Positions 1-9,427 of a stretch of DNA of 27,136 bases are shown here, piece by piece. The notes beneath the pieces are model-generated. The model did no database searches, was not told the DNA's origin, and saw only the letters and a list, made by a program, of their open reading frames with translations. Source of the DNA: Chara braunii (lineage: Eukaryota > Streptophyta > Charophyceae > Charales > Characeae); assembly GCA_003427395.1 (NCBI GenBank), contig BFEA01000011.1:1508283-1535418 (forward strand), written 5' to 3'. Made by a program: the position numbers and the translations under genes. How positions within the stretch are numbered: the stretch's first letter is position 1; the number at the start of each line of letters is the position of its first letter.

Positions 1-252
1 GAGAGGAGAGTTGGGGGAAGTCGGCGGCAGCCGGGGGAGGTTAAAGGCTCGCGCAGGCTGTTTTGCCTTTTTTTTTTGTTCTTTTTTGTTTGGTGTGTTG
101 TCATGTTCTCTATACAGAACTCCAACCACGAGGCGCAATCGGACTATTCATTGCCTCCTCAAGGGATTGACAGGCTGGGGGGGCGGAGGGGGAGGCGGGG
201 CTAGGGGAAGGTTGGGGTGGTGTAAAGGGTTCCAAGTTCAAAGTGAAGAAGG

Positions 253-321
<69 letters not shown>

Positions 322-1690
322 AGAGGGGGGGCTGTGCCAAGCTGTGCATTATGTGACTCTGACCCGTGCTATGTTTCTTTTTTGCCTTTTTTTCTTCCTG
401 GAAATGTTCCAAGATGCACGCTCGGCATTATGGCTCTCATGGCAATGCTACTCTCGACAAGTCCCCCACCCGAAGAGCAACCGCCAAGCAGATGCTGATT
501 GTTTCATTCATACAATCCAAAACGTGCTTAACATCAGCGGCACTCCTATAGTTGGAGGCGCCTTTCGACAACTTCCCCGGGCCAATCATCACTGACATCA
601 TCGAAGCCACCAAATGAGACTCACCCACATGCGCATGCACTTGCACACATAGTGTCAAAAATCAACAAGTAAGCACGGGGCATACATGCAAGATCGCTTA
701 ATCACAAACATATCCAGAGAACGCAGCAAACAAAGTCTGATTCTGAATCTTTACCAAAAACATCAATAGGACAATGAGAGTTCTTGCACAACACAAAACA
801 AAAATGATGTTGCAAAGGTAACGGCTCCCCAAACAAAACTCGCAAAGATAAATAAAAAAGAATGTTCGGTGGTATTCCCTGCTATTTTCTTGCATGCGGG
901 TTTTCGTCTGCTCTCAGGCTCTTCTTTTTCTTATTGTGAAAGAAGCGGCATATGATAGGGCAGTTCCTTATGCGTTTTCTTTCTTTTGTGCGTTTTTCTT
1001 TTTTTGTTTTTACGGTCGAAGCCTCAACTGGTCATCTGGTATATATGTAAAAGGGGAATAAGAATGTGACGATCACTTCTCACAATATGTGTGCGATCGC
1101 AGGCAGTCAAATCCAAGATCCGAACCACAAAACATACCTGCAATCACATCAAAGACTCAACCAAAAGTCCATACACTACACAAAGTCAACTTCAACCAAT
1201 CTCCATGCTCATACCCCTCGCTTTAGCCATGCAAGCCCCAACCCTTGTCCAACCTCCCATAATTAAATACTCAGTATCTTTGTTAAATGGCCATTCAATA
1301 AAAGTCCGGGTGAAAACCTTAATAAAACAATAAAAATAAAACAATAAAAATCACCAGGTCTAAAGCCTTTTAGGTTGAGTATTCGAGGATGAATTGGAGT
1401 TGAGTCGTAGACCGACGAATCGGCAACCGACCTGTTATTAATGATAACAGAAGATGATCCTTGTAGGATCGTGCTGAATCTAGCCCAAATCCTGAATCAA
1501 TCGGTCAATAAGATCTGTAATACAAGACAGGCCAATCCCCAAGCTAAATCTATAAGTCTAAATTAAGAGTAATCTCTATACCATGCTTTCACCAAGAATC
1601 ATTCTACTTGACTAATTTTGAGTCTACCCTTAAGTCAGTGCCTAATGAAAGGTAGACCTTTGACAGAATCTCCTCTATATAGAGTGGATT
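1..1690. other. Non-coding flank with microsatellite and simple sequence
   Basis: I recognise no gene here. The ORFs are short, low in complexity or created by the AG repeat. Poly-T and poly-A rich stretches occur at about 60-95, 370-400, 920-1015 and 1310-1350. A mixed region follows to 1690 without protein similarity that I recognise. It lies outside the two large retroelements described below. Confidence 0.5.
255..318. repeat. (AG)n microsatellite, about 32 units
   Basis: An uninterrupted AG dinucleotide run of about 64 bp is visible. On the minus strand it reads (CT)n and gives a spurious Ser-Leu repeat ORF. It lies in a purine-rich stretch that continues imperfectly to about 331. Confidence 0.97.
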
Positions 1691-1692
1691 GC

Positions 1693-2170
1693 CAAAATTG
1701 CCACCTGTCAAAATATAATCCAACTCCTCTTAAGCTAAGAAAATTTCGGCAGCGCTTCCTGTAGGAAAAGTGTCTTTCCAAAATTTATAATAACTCGAAT
1801 ACGAAAACAATATTCAAACTCTAGTTCTGGAAAGCCAAATTTTGTCCAACTCCTTGAATTAGTAAAATTTGGGCAACATCTCCTTTAGAAAGGTAGACTT
1901 CCCATATTTATACTAAGTCAGATAGGAACTTAGAAGCTAGAATTTAAGTTCGACTTCAATACAAAGTTCAACTGACCCCTATTCGTAGAAATTTTGGCAA
2001 CGCTTCCCGTAGAGAAAGTGTTATTCCAAGATTTATACAAAGCTAATTTCAGAATCTAAAGTGACTTTGACTTTTCAAGGTTAAATTTTGTCTAACTCCC
2101 TGAATTAGCAAAAATTTGGGCAGCACTCCCTTTAGAAAAAGAGGCTTTCCAAAATTTTACTAAGCGAAAA
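1693..2170. repeat. Diverged ~123-bp tandem repeat, four units in a ~248-bp dimeric pattern
   Basis: A recurring core, AAATTTnGGCA followed by a CTCC/TTCC box, a (T/G)TAGAAA box and CCAAAATTTATA, starts near 1739, 1865, 1987 and 2109, spacings of about 126, 122 and 122 bp. Units 2 and 4 share an extra stretch (CAAATTTTGTCCAACTCC at about 1840 and a near copy at about 2088) that differs in units 1 and 3, so the array looks like two copies of a two-unit repeat. No ORF runs through it. It could be an old satellite fragment or an internally repeated piece of a transposon. Confidence 0.7.
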
Positions 2171-2243
2171 AGTTAGAAAAACGGGACTCTGAAAAAGACA
2201 CCGACGACAACGAAGGATGAAAGTCCACCATTGTAACCAATAG

Positions 2244-2664
2244 TGTTAAGCCAAGGGCTGAGCCTAGCTTCGACGGACACCTAAGTAAAACAATACTGCG
2301 CGACGCGCAGACCTACCGAAACATTTTTAAAATCATGGTGTTGTGGATGTCGTCCACCGCGCGTACGCACAGGTCACGGGCAAGCGCACCAAAAAAGCAA
2401 AATCTTTTTAATCTCAGTTTAATAAGGAATAAAAACTGGCCGGCGATTACGCCGGTTTTCACAGTCATCAAGGGGAAAACAGATCACGCGCGCCTTAAGT
2501 GTGCGCGCCCACACACTCTCTTCTCTAGTCAGCCACTCAGTCAACGTAAACTACAGACACAGTCGTGCCGCGCGCGAAATATTTCAACTTTAAACCAGAC
2601 CTATGTTATGTCGCTCGCAAAGAAAACCAGGGCGGATACCCTTGTAAGGGTATTCGCATCGATA
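2244..2664. repeat. LTR-like direct repeat, copy 1 (TRIM-like pair)
   Basis: This stretch aligns along its whole length with 3351-3757. It begins TGTTAAGCC (copy 2: TGCGAGGCC) and ends near GGTATTCGCATCGATA (copy 2: TGTATTCACACCGACA). TG at the start of both copies and CA at the end of copy 2 fit LTR ends. Divergence between copies is high. An ORF of 140 codons that starts inside it shows no recognisable domain and is probably fortuitous. Orientation is unresolved. Confidence 0.6.
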
Positions 2665-3350
2665 GTGGGTCGGTGCGGTTTGTTGCACAACCGAGGTGAA
2701 GAAGGGATCCACGACTGGCTGGTCGTGGTGCTCTACCTTTGGCCCCTTTTGCCCTAGTGCACTCGCCCCTCTGCGCCTCGGCACGACCCACCGACCCGCG
2801 AGGCCCAACGGGCAAGCTCACGCTCAACTTCCCTCAACAGATCAAGGTTGGTGGACGGTGCACCCACGACAGCCCTTGCCGCTCAGGTTTCTTCCTACTC
2901 GTGGGCTAATCATCCACTGACTCGCATGCACACTGAAGTCCTCGGTTCGCGTTTCAAAACACGGAGTAGAGGAACTTCGCTGGCATCCCGAAGACGTAAA
3001 ACCCCACAGGTCAACCAAAGGAAGCGCTCTCAAGGTCCTCGGCCGTCGTGGCGGCCACAAAATCCGGCGTCACGTCCAAGTGAAGGGGATGTCAGAGCAT
3101 GAAAATAATAATAATACAACAATAAAATAAAAAATATTTAAAACTTTTAATCGTCAGAATATGACGAACGCGAAAAAAAAAAATGTGAGCATCGCTCCGA
3201 CGCTGCTCACGGCAGAACCAAGGGGAATAGCCCCGCCGGGCCCTCAACTCCTTGGTTCCCCTTTTCACTATTCTGATATTCCTACATTGTTGCCGCTCGT
3301 TCTCGATCTTTGAATCTCTCTGATGAATTTCTGACGCGGTGACTGCTAGT
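2665..3350. other. Non-coding interior of the TRIM-like repeat pair
   Basis: About 690 bp lie between the two LTR-like copies. I find no gag or pol motif, no clear primer-binding site next to copy 1 and no polypurine tract next to copy 2. A possible hairpin lies near 3220-3265 (arms AACCAAGG and CCTTGGTT). The size fits a non-autonomous miniature LTR element, but the missing priming sites leave other origins open, such as a simple segmental duplication. Confidence 0.4.
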
Positions 3351-3757
3351 GCGAGGCCCAAGGCTGGGTCTAGTTCTGACGGACGCTTAAATATATGGAT
3401 ACAGCGTGATGCGCAGACTTGCCGATACGTTCTAAAAATTCACGCTATTGTTGATGCCGTCCTCCACACGTACGCATAGGTCACAAGCAAGCCCATCAAT
3501 CGATAGACAAAATTTATTTAATCCTAGTTTAATAAAAAATCTGGTCGACGACCACGCCGGCATCAACAACAAAGAGATCATGAGCACCTTAAGTCTCCGC
3601 GCCCACACACCCTCTACTCTAGTCAACTATTCATTCAATTGTAAACTACAGGCACAGCCGCGCCTCGCACTGCATACTTAAACTTTTAAACCAAACTTAT
3701 CTTTTGTTGCTTGCAAAAACCAGGGTGGATACCCTTGTAAGTGTATTCACACCGACA
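3351..3757. repeat. LTR-like direct repeat, copy 2 (TRIM-like pair)
   Basis: This is the partner of 2244-2664. Its right end (CCGACA, ending at 3757) lies one base before the point where similarity between the two LTRs of element A begins (3759). The boundary of this repeat and the break in element A's 3' LTR therefore coincide almost exactly. Confidence 0.6.
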
Positions 3758-3758
3758 A

Positions 3759-4492
3759 CGCCCAGACTACAGATGGCAGATACTATCTAGCCTGTCTACA
3801 ATGCCGCTGATGACGTCAACAGCTCACCGAAGTACGAGCAGATTGTGACCAATGCCGTTCACCTCAAGCACCAGGTATGTCTCTCACATCACTCACAACC
3901 TCGATCCCCAACTCACAGATGCCACATGCACCCAAGAACCACCATGCGCCCCATCTAGCATACAGCAGCGCAGCTCGGCTATGGCAGTTTGCTCCCTCCA
4001 GCTCGCCCGTGAGCGAGTGAGCACTGGCCAGCATTAGCGCAGCAGCGATTGCACAGCATGCAGTCAGTGCCCGAATGGCGAATGTGTGGGCAGGCCCTTT
4101 CCTATATGGAAGTGGCCTGCTTGCTTGCGTGCAGCCTGGCTGCACTGGGCCCCTGCCCAGAAGCTTCCGGTAGGCACAGAGAGGATGAGCCCCAGACCAA
4201 ACGAATCAGGGCCTAGGCCTGAGGTGGTTGCCTTGACTCAATTGCCCGTGGCTTGTGTTCGGTCCATGTTGCGAATTTGGCCCAGGGCCTGCCTTGGTTA
4301 CATTCAAAAGAGGCCCCCTGGGCCAGGCGCTGTTTACCAACTGCCGTTGCGCAATTTGCCCTAAATTACATAGTTGCGTGGTGACCCCAAAAATAGGCTT
4401 GTAGGCCCTCGGTCGAGCCTGCCTTCACTTAGGGCGGCCGACTATACAAAAAATAGGGCGCAGTAAGGCAGATCGAGGCTTTGAGCCTCGCA
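3759..4492 (-). repeat. Element A 3' LTR, truncated
   Basis: Similarity with 26405-27110 starts at 3759 and runs to 4492, where both copies share the minus-strand start TGCGAGGC. The end homologous to 26198-26404 (about 207 bp, the 3' end of the LTR) is missing and is replaced by the TRIM-like repeat. A 24-bp segment near 4047-4070 is absent from the other LTR. The sequence CCTATATGGA (4101-4110; TATATAGG-like on the minus strand) is conserved in both copies and is a weak TATA candidate. Confidence 0.85.
3811..3818. promoter_or_regulatory. TGACGTCA palindrome in element A 3' LTR
   Basis: This is a perfect 8-bp CRE/C-box type palindrome, the consensus of plant bZIP binding sites. It is retained in the other LTR at 26457-26464. 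Function is inferred from the motif alone. Confidence 0.4.
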
Positions 4493-4503
4493 TTCCCTCC
4501 TCC
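4493..4503 (-). promoter_or_regulatory. Polypurine tract of element A
   Basis: On the minus strand GGAGGAGGGAA directly precedes the LTR start TG. This is the expected position of the plus-strand DNA primer. The sequence next to the matching LTR end at 27110 is unrelated, as expected if this tract is internal to the element. Confidence 0.75.
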
Positions 4504-4532
4504 ATACTTCGACAGTCCTCTGAGAAGTTTGA

Positions 4533-4951
4533 TTATTCAATCTGGCGCTTTCCTTTCTGCAACAACTTCTCATAGTGGGCGACAAGCTGCAGTGCAGTCT
4601 GCATCAGTTCCTCCTGTGTGAACCATCTATCCTCCTTTGAATCAGTTTGATGTATGAACCAAACTCGATATTGCAGTTTCGGCTTGGAGGACGTCCCCTG
4701 CCTGTCGGTCTCGGAATCGACATTTCCCTGTGATCCACGATGTCGACGATGTCGACCTCTCTGTCCATGGTTGGGGGCAACATTGAGCGACGTGTGGGAA
4801 ACTGATCAGTTTCCTTGGAAGGTGCAAGCTTGGAGGTGTGAAAGACAGGGTAAGTGCGAAGATGACCAGGGATCCGGATAACATAGGATGGCCCATTTGG
4901 ATCTTCCCCAACGACATCCAGAACCTCCCATGGTCCAAAGAACTGTGGCAT
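4533..4951 (-). pseudogene. Element A integrase C-terminus with chromodomain
   Basis: The N-terminal part carries the GPY/F-type module of Ty3 integrases: FFGPWEVLDVVG, then YVIRIPGHL and PVFHTSKL. A chromodomain follows, with EVDIVDIVDHREM and, after a frameshift near 4630, RWFTQEELMQ. The protein ends at a TAA (4533-4535) some 30 bp before the polypurine tract, as expected for the end of pol. In chromoviruses this domain reads chromatin marks and guides integration. The first reading frame ends at 4604, while the matching chromodomain tail lies in another frame, so the copy is broken. Confidence 0.85.
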
Positions 4952-5057
4952 GAGCTTACGAAAGATCTGTGCTCCTATCCCAGTTCTGAGGACTTTACCC
5001 AGACTCTGTCCGCTACGTGAAATGTAAAAGGGCAGCGATGTTTGTTCTCGGACTCTA

Positions 5058-5937
5058 TCATTGCTGCCTGTGCCTTTGCATCTGTTCTACCGCCTGCTGC
5101 ATCAGTTGTTCAAAGCGATAGGCAAATTTAAGTGTGCCCGGTGCAGCAGTTGGCTGATTGTCAGGTAGTAGAAAGTCTAGGGGCAGTCTAGGCTTGAAAA
5201 TCAGTAGCAGACTGTCATGATTTACCCCAGTGGCGCTGTGCACAACATTGTTGTACAGGCTGGCGATGAGGGCACGTTTCTTATCCCAGTCCACCTGATT
5301 GCGCTTAATGTAGTGCCGCAACAGGTGTTGTACAATGCAGATCAGCCGATCTGCTTGGTCGTTTGCCTCTAGGTGATTCCCAGAGTCATCTGCAGCTGTG
5401 TTCCTGTTCTGCAGCTACATCCTTCCACAAATCGCTGGTAAATCTGACAACCCTGTCACTCACAGTAGACTATGGGAGCCCTAAGTCTCTGACCCAGTTC
5501 TCTTTGAACACCTTGATCAAATACTTGGTTTGAGCTGTAGCAAGCATTGCAACTAATCTAGCATACTTGCTAAACCTGTCCACAATGAAATAGATATGCC
5601 TCATTCCACTCTTGCTGGTGACCAGCGTGTCCATGAAATCCATAGACAGGCTCTCACCGGGCATTTCCAGAATCGGAAGGGGCTTGAGTAGCCCAAGAGG
5701 GGCCTGTGTACGTGGCTTCTCTCTGACACACCTAACAAGTCTCCACGTACAGCTTCAGATCTTCATCATTGTGGGCCACCAGAACCGCTGCAACAGGTTG
5801 GCTGCAGTCTTCTTGAAGCCAAAATGTCCGGTGGCATATTGACACTCACCTAAAAATAAACTACGCAAAGACTCTCTATTAGGAACACACATACGCTTAT
5901 TCTCGGCCTTCTCAAGGAACAACAGGCCGTTGACCAA
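5058..5937 (-). pseudogene. Element A integrase: zinc-binding and catalytic core, broken
   Basis: Pieces in three frames together give an integrase. The HHCC region (5755-5937) shows GHFGFKKTAANLLQRFWWP, but the first His is apparently Gln (GECQYATGH), and a stop (5732-5734) separates the two Cys. The core (5470-5664) has SLSMDFMDTL with the first catalytic Asp and IYFIVDRFSKYARLV. The second Asp lies in SDRVVRF, beyond a stop at 5470. The third position is Asp rather than Glu (NDQADRL, codon at 5349-5351). The remainder (5058-5321) covers the end of the core. Several independent lesions make it inactive. Confidence 0.88.
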
Positions 5938-5938
5938 C

Positions 5939-6491
5939 TCAAACTCGGCTGAAGTCTTTTTGTCCTTGCCTCGAGTCTGCGTATGATCTCAGCCATAAAC
6001 GGGTCCTCGCGATAGGCATCCACCAAAGACTAAGTAACATTGTTCGCAAGCCCAAATTCGGTGACCAGCGCACTGAGAAAGTCTGGTCTACCCGACAGCG
6101 CATCAGCACCTTTGTTGTACTCCCCCTTGATATACTAGGGTTCGATGTCATACTGCTCAACGACTTTGATCCAACGCTTTAGAGCGCCGGAGAGTACCGA
6201 TTGAGTCTTCATCCATCTCAATGTCAGATGATCAGCCCTGACATAGAAGAAGTGACCTAGGAGGTAGTGCCTCCAATGGGTTAGCGCTTTGTAGATCGCA
6301 TAGAGCTCCTCATAGGTGGACTTAGCCAACTTTTGAGAGGGCATCTTTTTGGACATGTACTCTACCGGCCTCAACTTCTTCCCCTCCTGCTGCGCAAGTA
6401 CGGCACCAATGCCACATTGGTTGGCATCCTTAATCACTACGAAAGGTTTGTCAGGATCAGGAAGTTTCAAGACCTCATGGTGTGTCAACAC
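5939..6491 (-). pseudogene. Element A RNase H and tether
   Basis: The frame 6491-6135 gives a nearly complete Ty3-type RNase H. It has FVVIKDANQCGIGAVL (first catalytic Asp at residue 22), PVEYMSKKM, the STYEELYAI box with the acidic residue near 62, and RADHLTLRWM (Asp 87). The enzyme degrades the RNA of the RNA:DNA hybrid during reverse transcription. The connection to integrase (YIKGEYNKGADALS-type sequence, below 6135) is in another frame with a stop at the joint, so the polyprotein is interrupted although the three acidic residues survive. Confidence 0.9.
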
Positions 6492-6556
6492 ATGCTTCAG
6501 TTGTCGGAAAGCAGCCTCACACTTGTCTGTCCACTCCCACGGGGTGTCAATGCGTG

Positions 6557-7334
6557 TCAGGTCCGTTCTGCGGAAATCTCATGACCCAGATACAAGATCC
6601 GGGTGCGGTGAAACTCGCAGTTCTCTCGGTTAATCTTGAACAGGTGCTGCCGAAGGAGACTAAGGACTTTGACCAATATGCTCCTTGACAGTCCTACTAA
6701 AGATAAGTATGTCATCGAGGTACACGATGACAAACCTGTCCAAGTAGTCATGAAAGATCCGGTTCATAGCGTGTTGTAAGGTGTCAGGAGCATTGCAAAG
6801 GCCAAAAGGCATCACCACAAACTCATATAGATCGTACCAGGTCTGAAAAGCGGTTTTGTGTTGATCCTCGGGCCGGATTGCAATCTCATGGTGCCCGAAC
6901 TTCAGATCTATCTTACTGAAGTACTGACACCCTTGCACTCGGTCCAGCAAGTCATCGATGCGCTGTAGGGGCTCTGCGTTTTTCACAATGATGGCATTGA
7001 GGCCCCTATAGTCAATGCACATCCTCAATGCTCCCCACTTCTTCGGTACAAATAGGACAGGAGATCCGTAAGGGCAAACACTAGGCCGGATCCAACCCTT
7101 CTCTATGAGTTCCTTGAGTTGTCGGCGAAACTCATCGAGCTCCCTTGGAGACATCCCATAGATCCTACCCTTCGAAATGCTAGATCTTGGGATAATCTCT
7201 ATCGCGTGGACGACCTCCCTCTCGACAACCCCTTTCGGCTCTTCGAATAGATCAAGGTGCTTAGCGACTACTCCCTTTATCTCCGACTGCATTTTCACCG
7301 ACTCGGCTGCCGCAGAGACATAAACTAGATACAT
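6557..7334 (-). pseudogene. Element A reverse transcriptase, frameshifted after the palm
   Basis: The 224-residue frame 7334-6660 holds fingers and palm of a Ty3/gypsy RT: GWIRPSVCPYGSPVLFVPKK, LRMCIDYRGLN, YFSKIDLKFGHHEI (first Asp at 143), VMPFGLCNAPDTLQ and the catalytic YLDD at residues 205-208 (6711-6722). It copies element RNA into DNA in the virus-like particle. After YLDD the frame shifts, and the thumb continues in the frame 6751-6557 (LRQHLFKINRENCEF, then YLGHEIS). The palm motifs themselves are intact. The ATG at 7334 is not a natural start, because this domain belongs to a pol polyprotein. Confidence 0.93.
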
Positions 7335-7364
7335 ACCCTCCTCCGGATTTTGCTTATAATAATT

Positions 7365-8024
7365 CTAGAACGAGGTCGCACACATGCATCCGTAGGATTC
7401 GATCAGACTACTAGCCTTAAACTTACATAATCTGGCGCCCCCCCCACCTAGCAAAGTGTGCTTGACCACTTTTCGAGCCCAGTCAAACTGGGGCTGTGCA
7501 ATCGAAAGATAGTACATACCCAATATAATGTCCATTGGGAGATCATCACTGACTAGGAAAGAGACGCGATGTCTCAGTTCCACTCCTGCGTACGGGAATC
7601 GACCTTCAATGTCCTGAAGGTAGTCGTTGACTACCATGCGCTGTTTGTTGGCACAGGTCGACTCCACAGGTTGACTCAAGTGCTGCACTTGCCCCTCTAA
7701 GTGCAGCCTCTCAACGCACGCGTGACTAAATGAAGTTACGCGTCGAGCAAGTGCCATAATAGGCCCCGGCCTTACGGCCCCCGATGATTACCTCGCCAAC
7801 AAACAACTCACCCTTAGGGGCTTTGGCCATGGCCGTCCAAGAATCTAGCGGCTCTGATCAAGACCACTCCTCCTCTAGCTCCTTTAAGGACTCAAACACA
7901 TTCAGCGAACAAAGGATCGCTGGGTCCGAATGTGTTTGCGGGAGGACGATGGAGTCAGTAGCTTGGACCATCTCTCGAGATGGTGAGGGCGTGTTCACCA
8001 CCTCGACCTTAGCAGGAACCGCTA
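7365..8024 (-). pseudogene. Element A protease (retropepsin) with destroyed active site
   Basis: The frame 7757-7365 has the C-terminal half of a gypsy aspartic protease: VSFLVSDDLPMDIILGMYYL and a following PQFDW. In this family a D-S/T-G-A catalytic loop is expected about 20 residues before the CVERL segment. At 7776-7790 the minus strand reads stop-S-S-G-A, and the frame upstream (GELFVGEVI) is different, so a frameshift falls on the catalytic Asp. The upstream linker also has a TGA near 7860. The protease would cut Gag-Pol; this copy cannot. Confidence 0.8.
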
Positions 8025-8745
8025 CTATTCCTTCTGGCCGGACGTGTTTCTCGGAGCACTGCCAGAACTGTTGGCCACATTGCTACCTACGGGAGCAGTC
8101 GATCCCAACGCCTGCCCCATCGTAGGCAGGATATTCTCGGTCGGCTTCTTATTTCGGCACTTGAACTGATTATGCTGATATCGCCACAACGGATACAAGC
8201 CTGCCGGGTGTACCGGTCTCTCCACACGTCCTCTGTTAGACCCGCTTTCTCCCATGGAGGAGCATTGGGGTCAACTTGACTTCTAGACCGGGGACCTCCA
8301 CGACGTCTACCGGTCGCCTTGCCTTTTTGGACAAAGGCAGCGGCTGTTCCACCCCCTGAAACTTCTATGCTGCCCGCCTCTAAACCCGCTCCCGCCTGGA
8401 AGTTGTCTTCGAACTCGATGGTGGAACCACCGTTGTCGACGAACATTATGCAGCCTTTTGCCTTCCAGTTGGGAGGTAGTGACTTCTTTCTACCGTCAGT
8501 TGCGGGTGTCTGTTCATGCCCTATCTTTGGTTCAAGGGTTAGGGCCTTATTGCTGAACGAGGGGAAGTTATGCATGTTGATGCCAACTCACTCATGAGAG
8601 GAATAGGAAAGCATATCAGGTAGGAGGTGAGTAAAACCTGGGGGTCATAGCACACTCCCAGAACACAGATCAGATGCTCTACTGCGTTTGTGGCCTCTCA
8701 TACTGACTTGAACTGCCTATGGTTCATCGGATTTATTGGATTCAG
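8025..8745 (-). pseudogene. Element A gag, C-terminal part (capsid end and zinc knuckle)
   Basis: From 8745 downward the minus strand encodes NHRQFKSV, a stop, then TNAVEHLICVLGV and YDPQVLLTSYL, typical of the end of a plant Ty3 capsid domain. The 162-residue frame 8575-8087 follows (MHNFPSFSNKALTLEPKIG and on). It ends in a CCHC knuckle that is split: CIRCG in this frame, and QHNQFKC in the frame 8255-8025, so one base is missing near 8176-8182. The knuckle binds element RNA. The N-terminal part of the same gag lies 15 kb away, beyond element B. Confidence 0.82.
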
Positions 8746-8759
8746 ATTTAGGGGATTAC

Positions 8760-9057
8760 TGGGACTTCGATAACGAGCATTAAGGGTTAGTGGGGAACAT
8801 AGGTCACAAGTGTGTGACTGCGGTCCGACTCTGGTGCGAAGGTTGCCACCTCTCCTCGCGGATAACTTGTGCTCGCGGCTAGCCGCTATACTTGAAAGCG
8901 GGAGGACCTCTCGATGGAGGAGGACAGGGGGTAACCTGGTGAGGTGGCGTTCCCCCACTGGTCCATTTGATCCCGTCAGGCTCACGGGCCCCTTCTTCTT
9001 TCAAGGTAGGGGTGGTTTCTCTCGAAACTCTAAACTTTAAGAGAAAGGGATAAATCT
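8760..9057 (+). other. Element B leader before the first ORF
   Basis: These about 300 bp hold no recognisable ORF. I find no match to the 3' region near 23.2-23.5 kb and no iMet-type primer-binding site. A purine-rich stretch, AGAGAAAGGGATAAATCT, immediately precedes the ATG at 9058. The exact border with element A lies somewhere between about 8735 and 8800. Confidence 0.4.
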
Positions 9058-9424
9058 ATGAGCTTAAGGATTCTGGATGTTGAGCCGATTGGGGTCAGTT
9101 TGGGTAGTTACGGGAGGGTAGACGTCTGGTGTTATACCTTTTTCCTATCGACTGGGGACTTTGACATAGTCCTAGTAGAAGAAGGCTTAGATCAAGGGGA
9201 AGATTTCCTACGTACCTGGGAAGAAACAGCTGGTCATTCACGGTTGGAGAGGGAGTTATGGGATCAAGTATTTCTACGCGCTAGGCTATCGGACTTTCTC
9301 GCGAGGCGTGAATCCAACTTCAGTTATACCCGACGCCTATCTTGACGGATCGGACGATTGGAAAGTGTTCGTGGCGATCATCGAAGAGGTGGTTCAGAGG
9401 CAGGCTGGCGAAGGAGAGAGGTAG
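9058..9424 (+). pseudogene. Element B upstream ORF 1, frameshifted
   Basis: The frame starts at ATG 9058 and runs 95 codons to 9345. A frameshift near 9330 continues the coding pattern as DAYLDGSDDWKVFVAIIEE to a TAG at 9422-9424, three bases before the ATG of the next ORF. The protein is acidic and rich in Trp, Leu and Arg. The segment GRVDVWCYTF (residues 19-28) resembles the G-x-(F/Y)-V-W box of the later ORFs. No known domain is recognised and no signal peptide or membrane segment is evident. It is shorter than the ~225-residue ORF 3. Confidence 0.45.
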
Positions 9425-9427
9425 GGT

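Noticed and set aside
110-412. Minus-strand ORF with a long Ser-Leu repeat
   Set aside because: It is the translation of the (AG)n microsatellite; no domain and no coding context.
2335-2757. 140-codon plus-strand ORF starting in LTR-like copy 1
   Set aside because: It runs across the end of the repeat, is not preserved in copy 2, and has no domain.
3320-3326. CTGATGA, the first core box of a hammerhead ribozyme (retrozyme idea)
   Set aside because: The required GAAA box and pairing stems do not follow in a usable distance, so no ribozyme fold is supported.
4086-4364. ORF of 92 codons in A's 3' LTR, mirrored at 26707-27024
   Set aside because: It lies fully inside the LTR and antisense to the element; the match is due to LTR duplication and not to a conserved gene.
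8760-9057. Primer-binding site or 5' LTR end for element B
   Set aside because: No match to plant tRNA complements and no similarity by eye to the right end of B; left unassigned.
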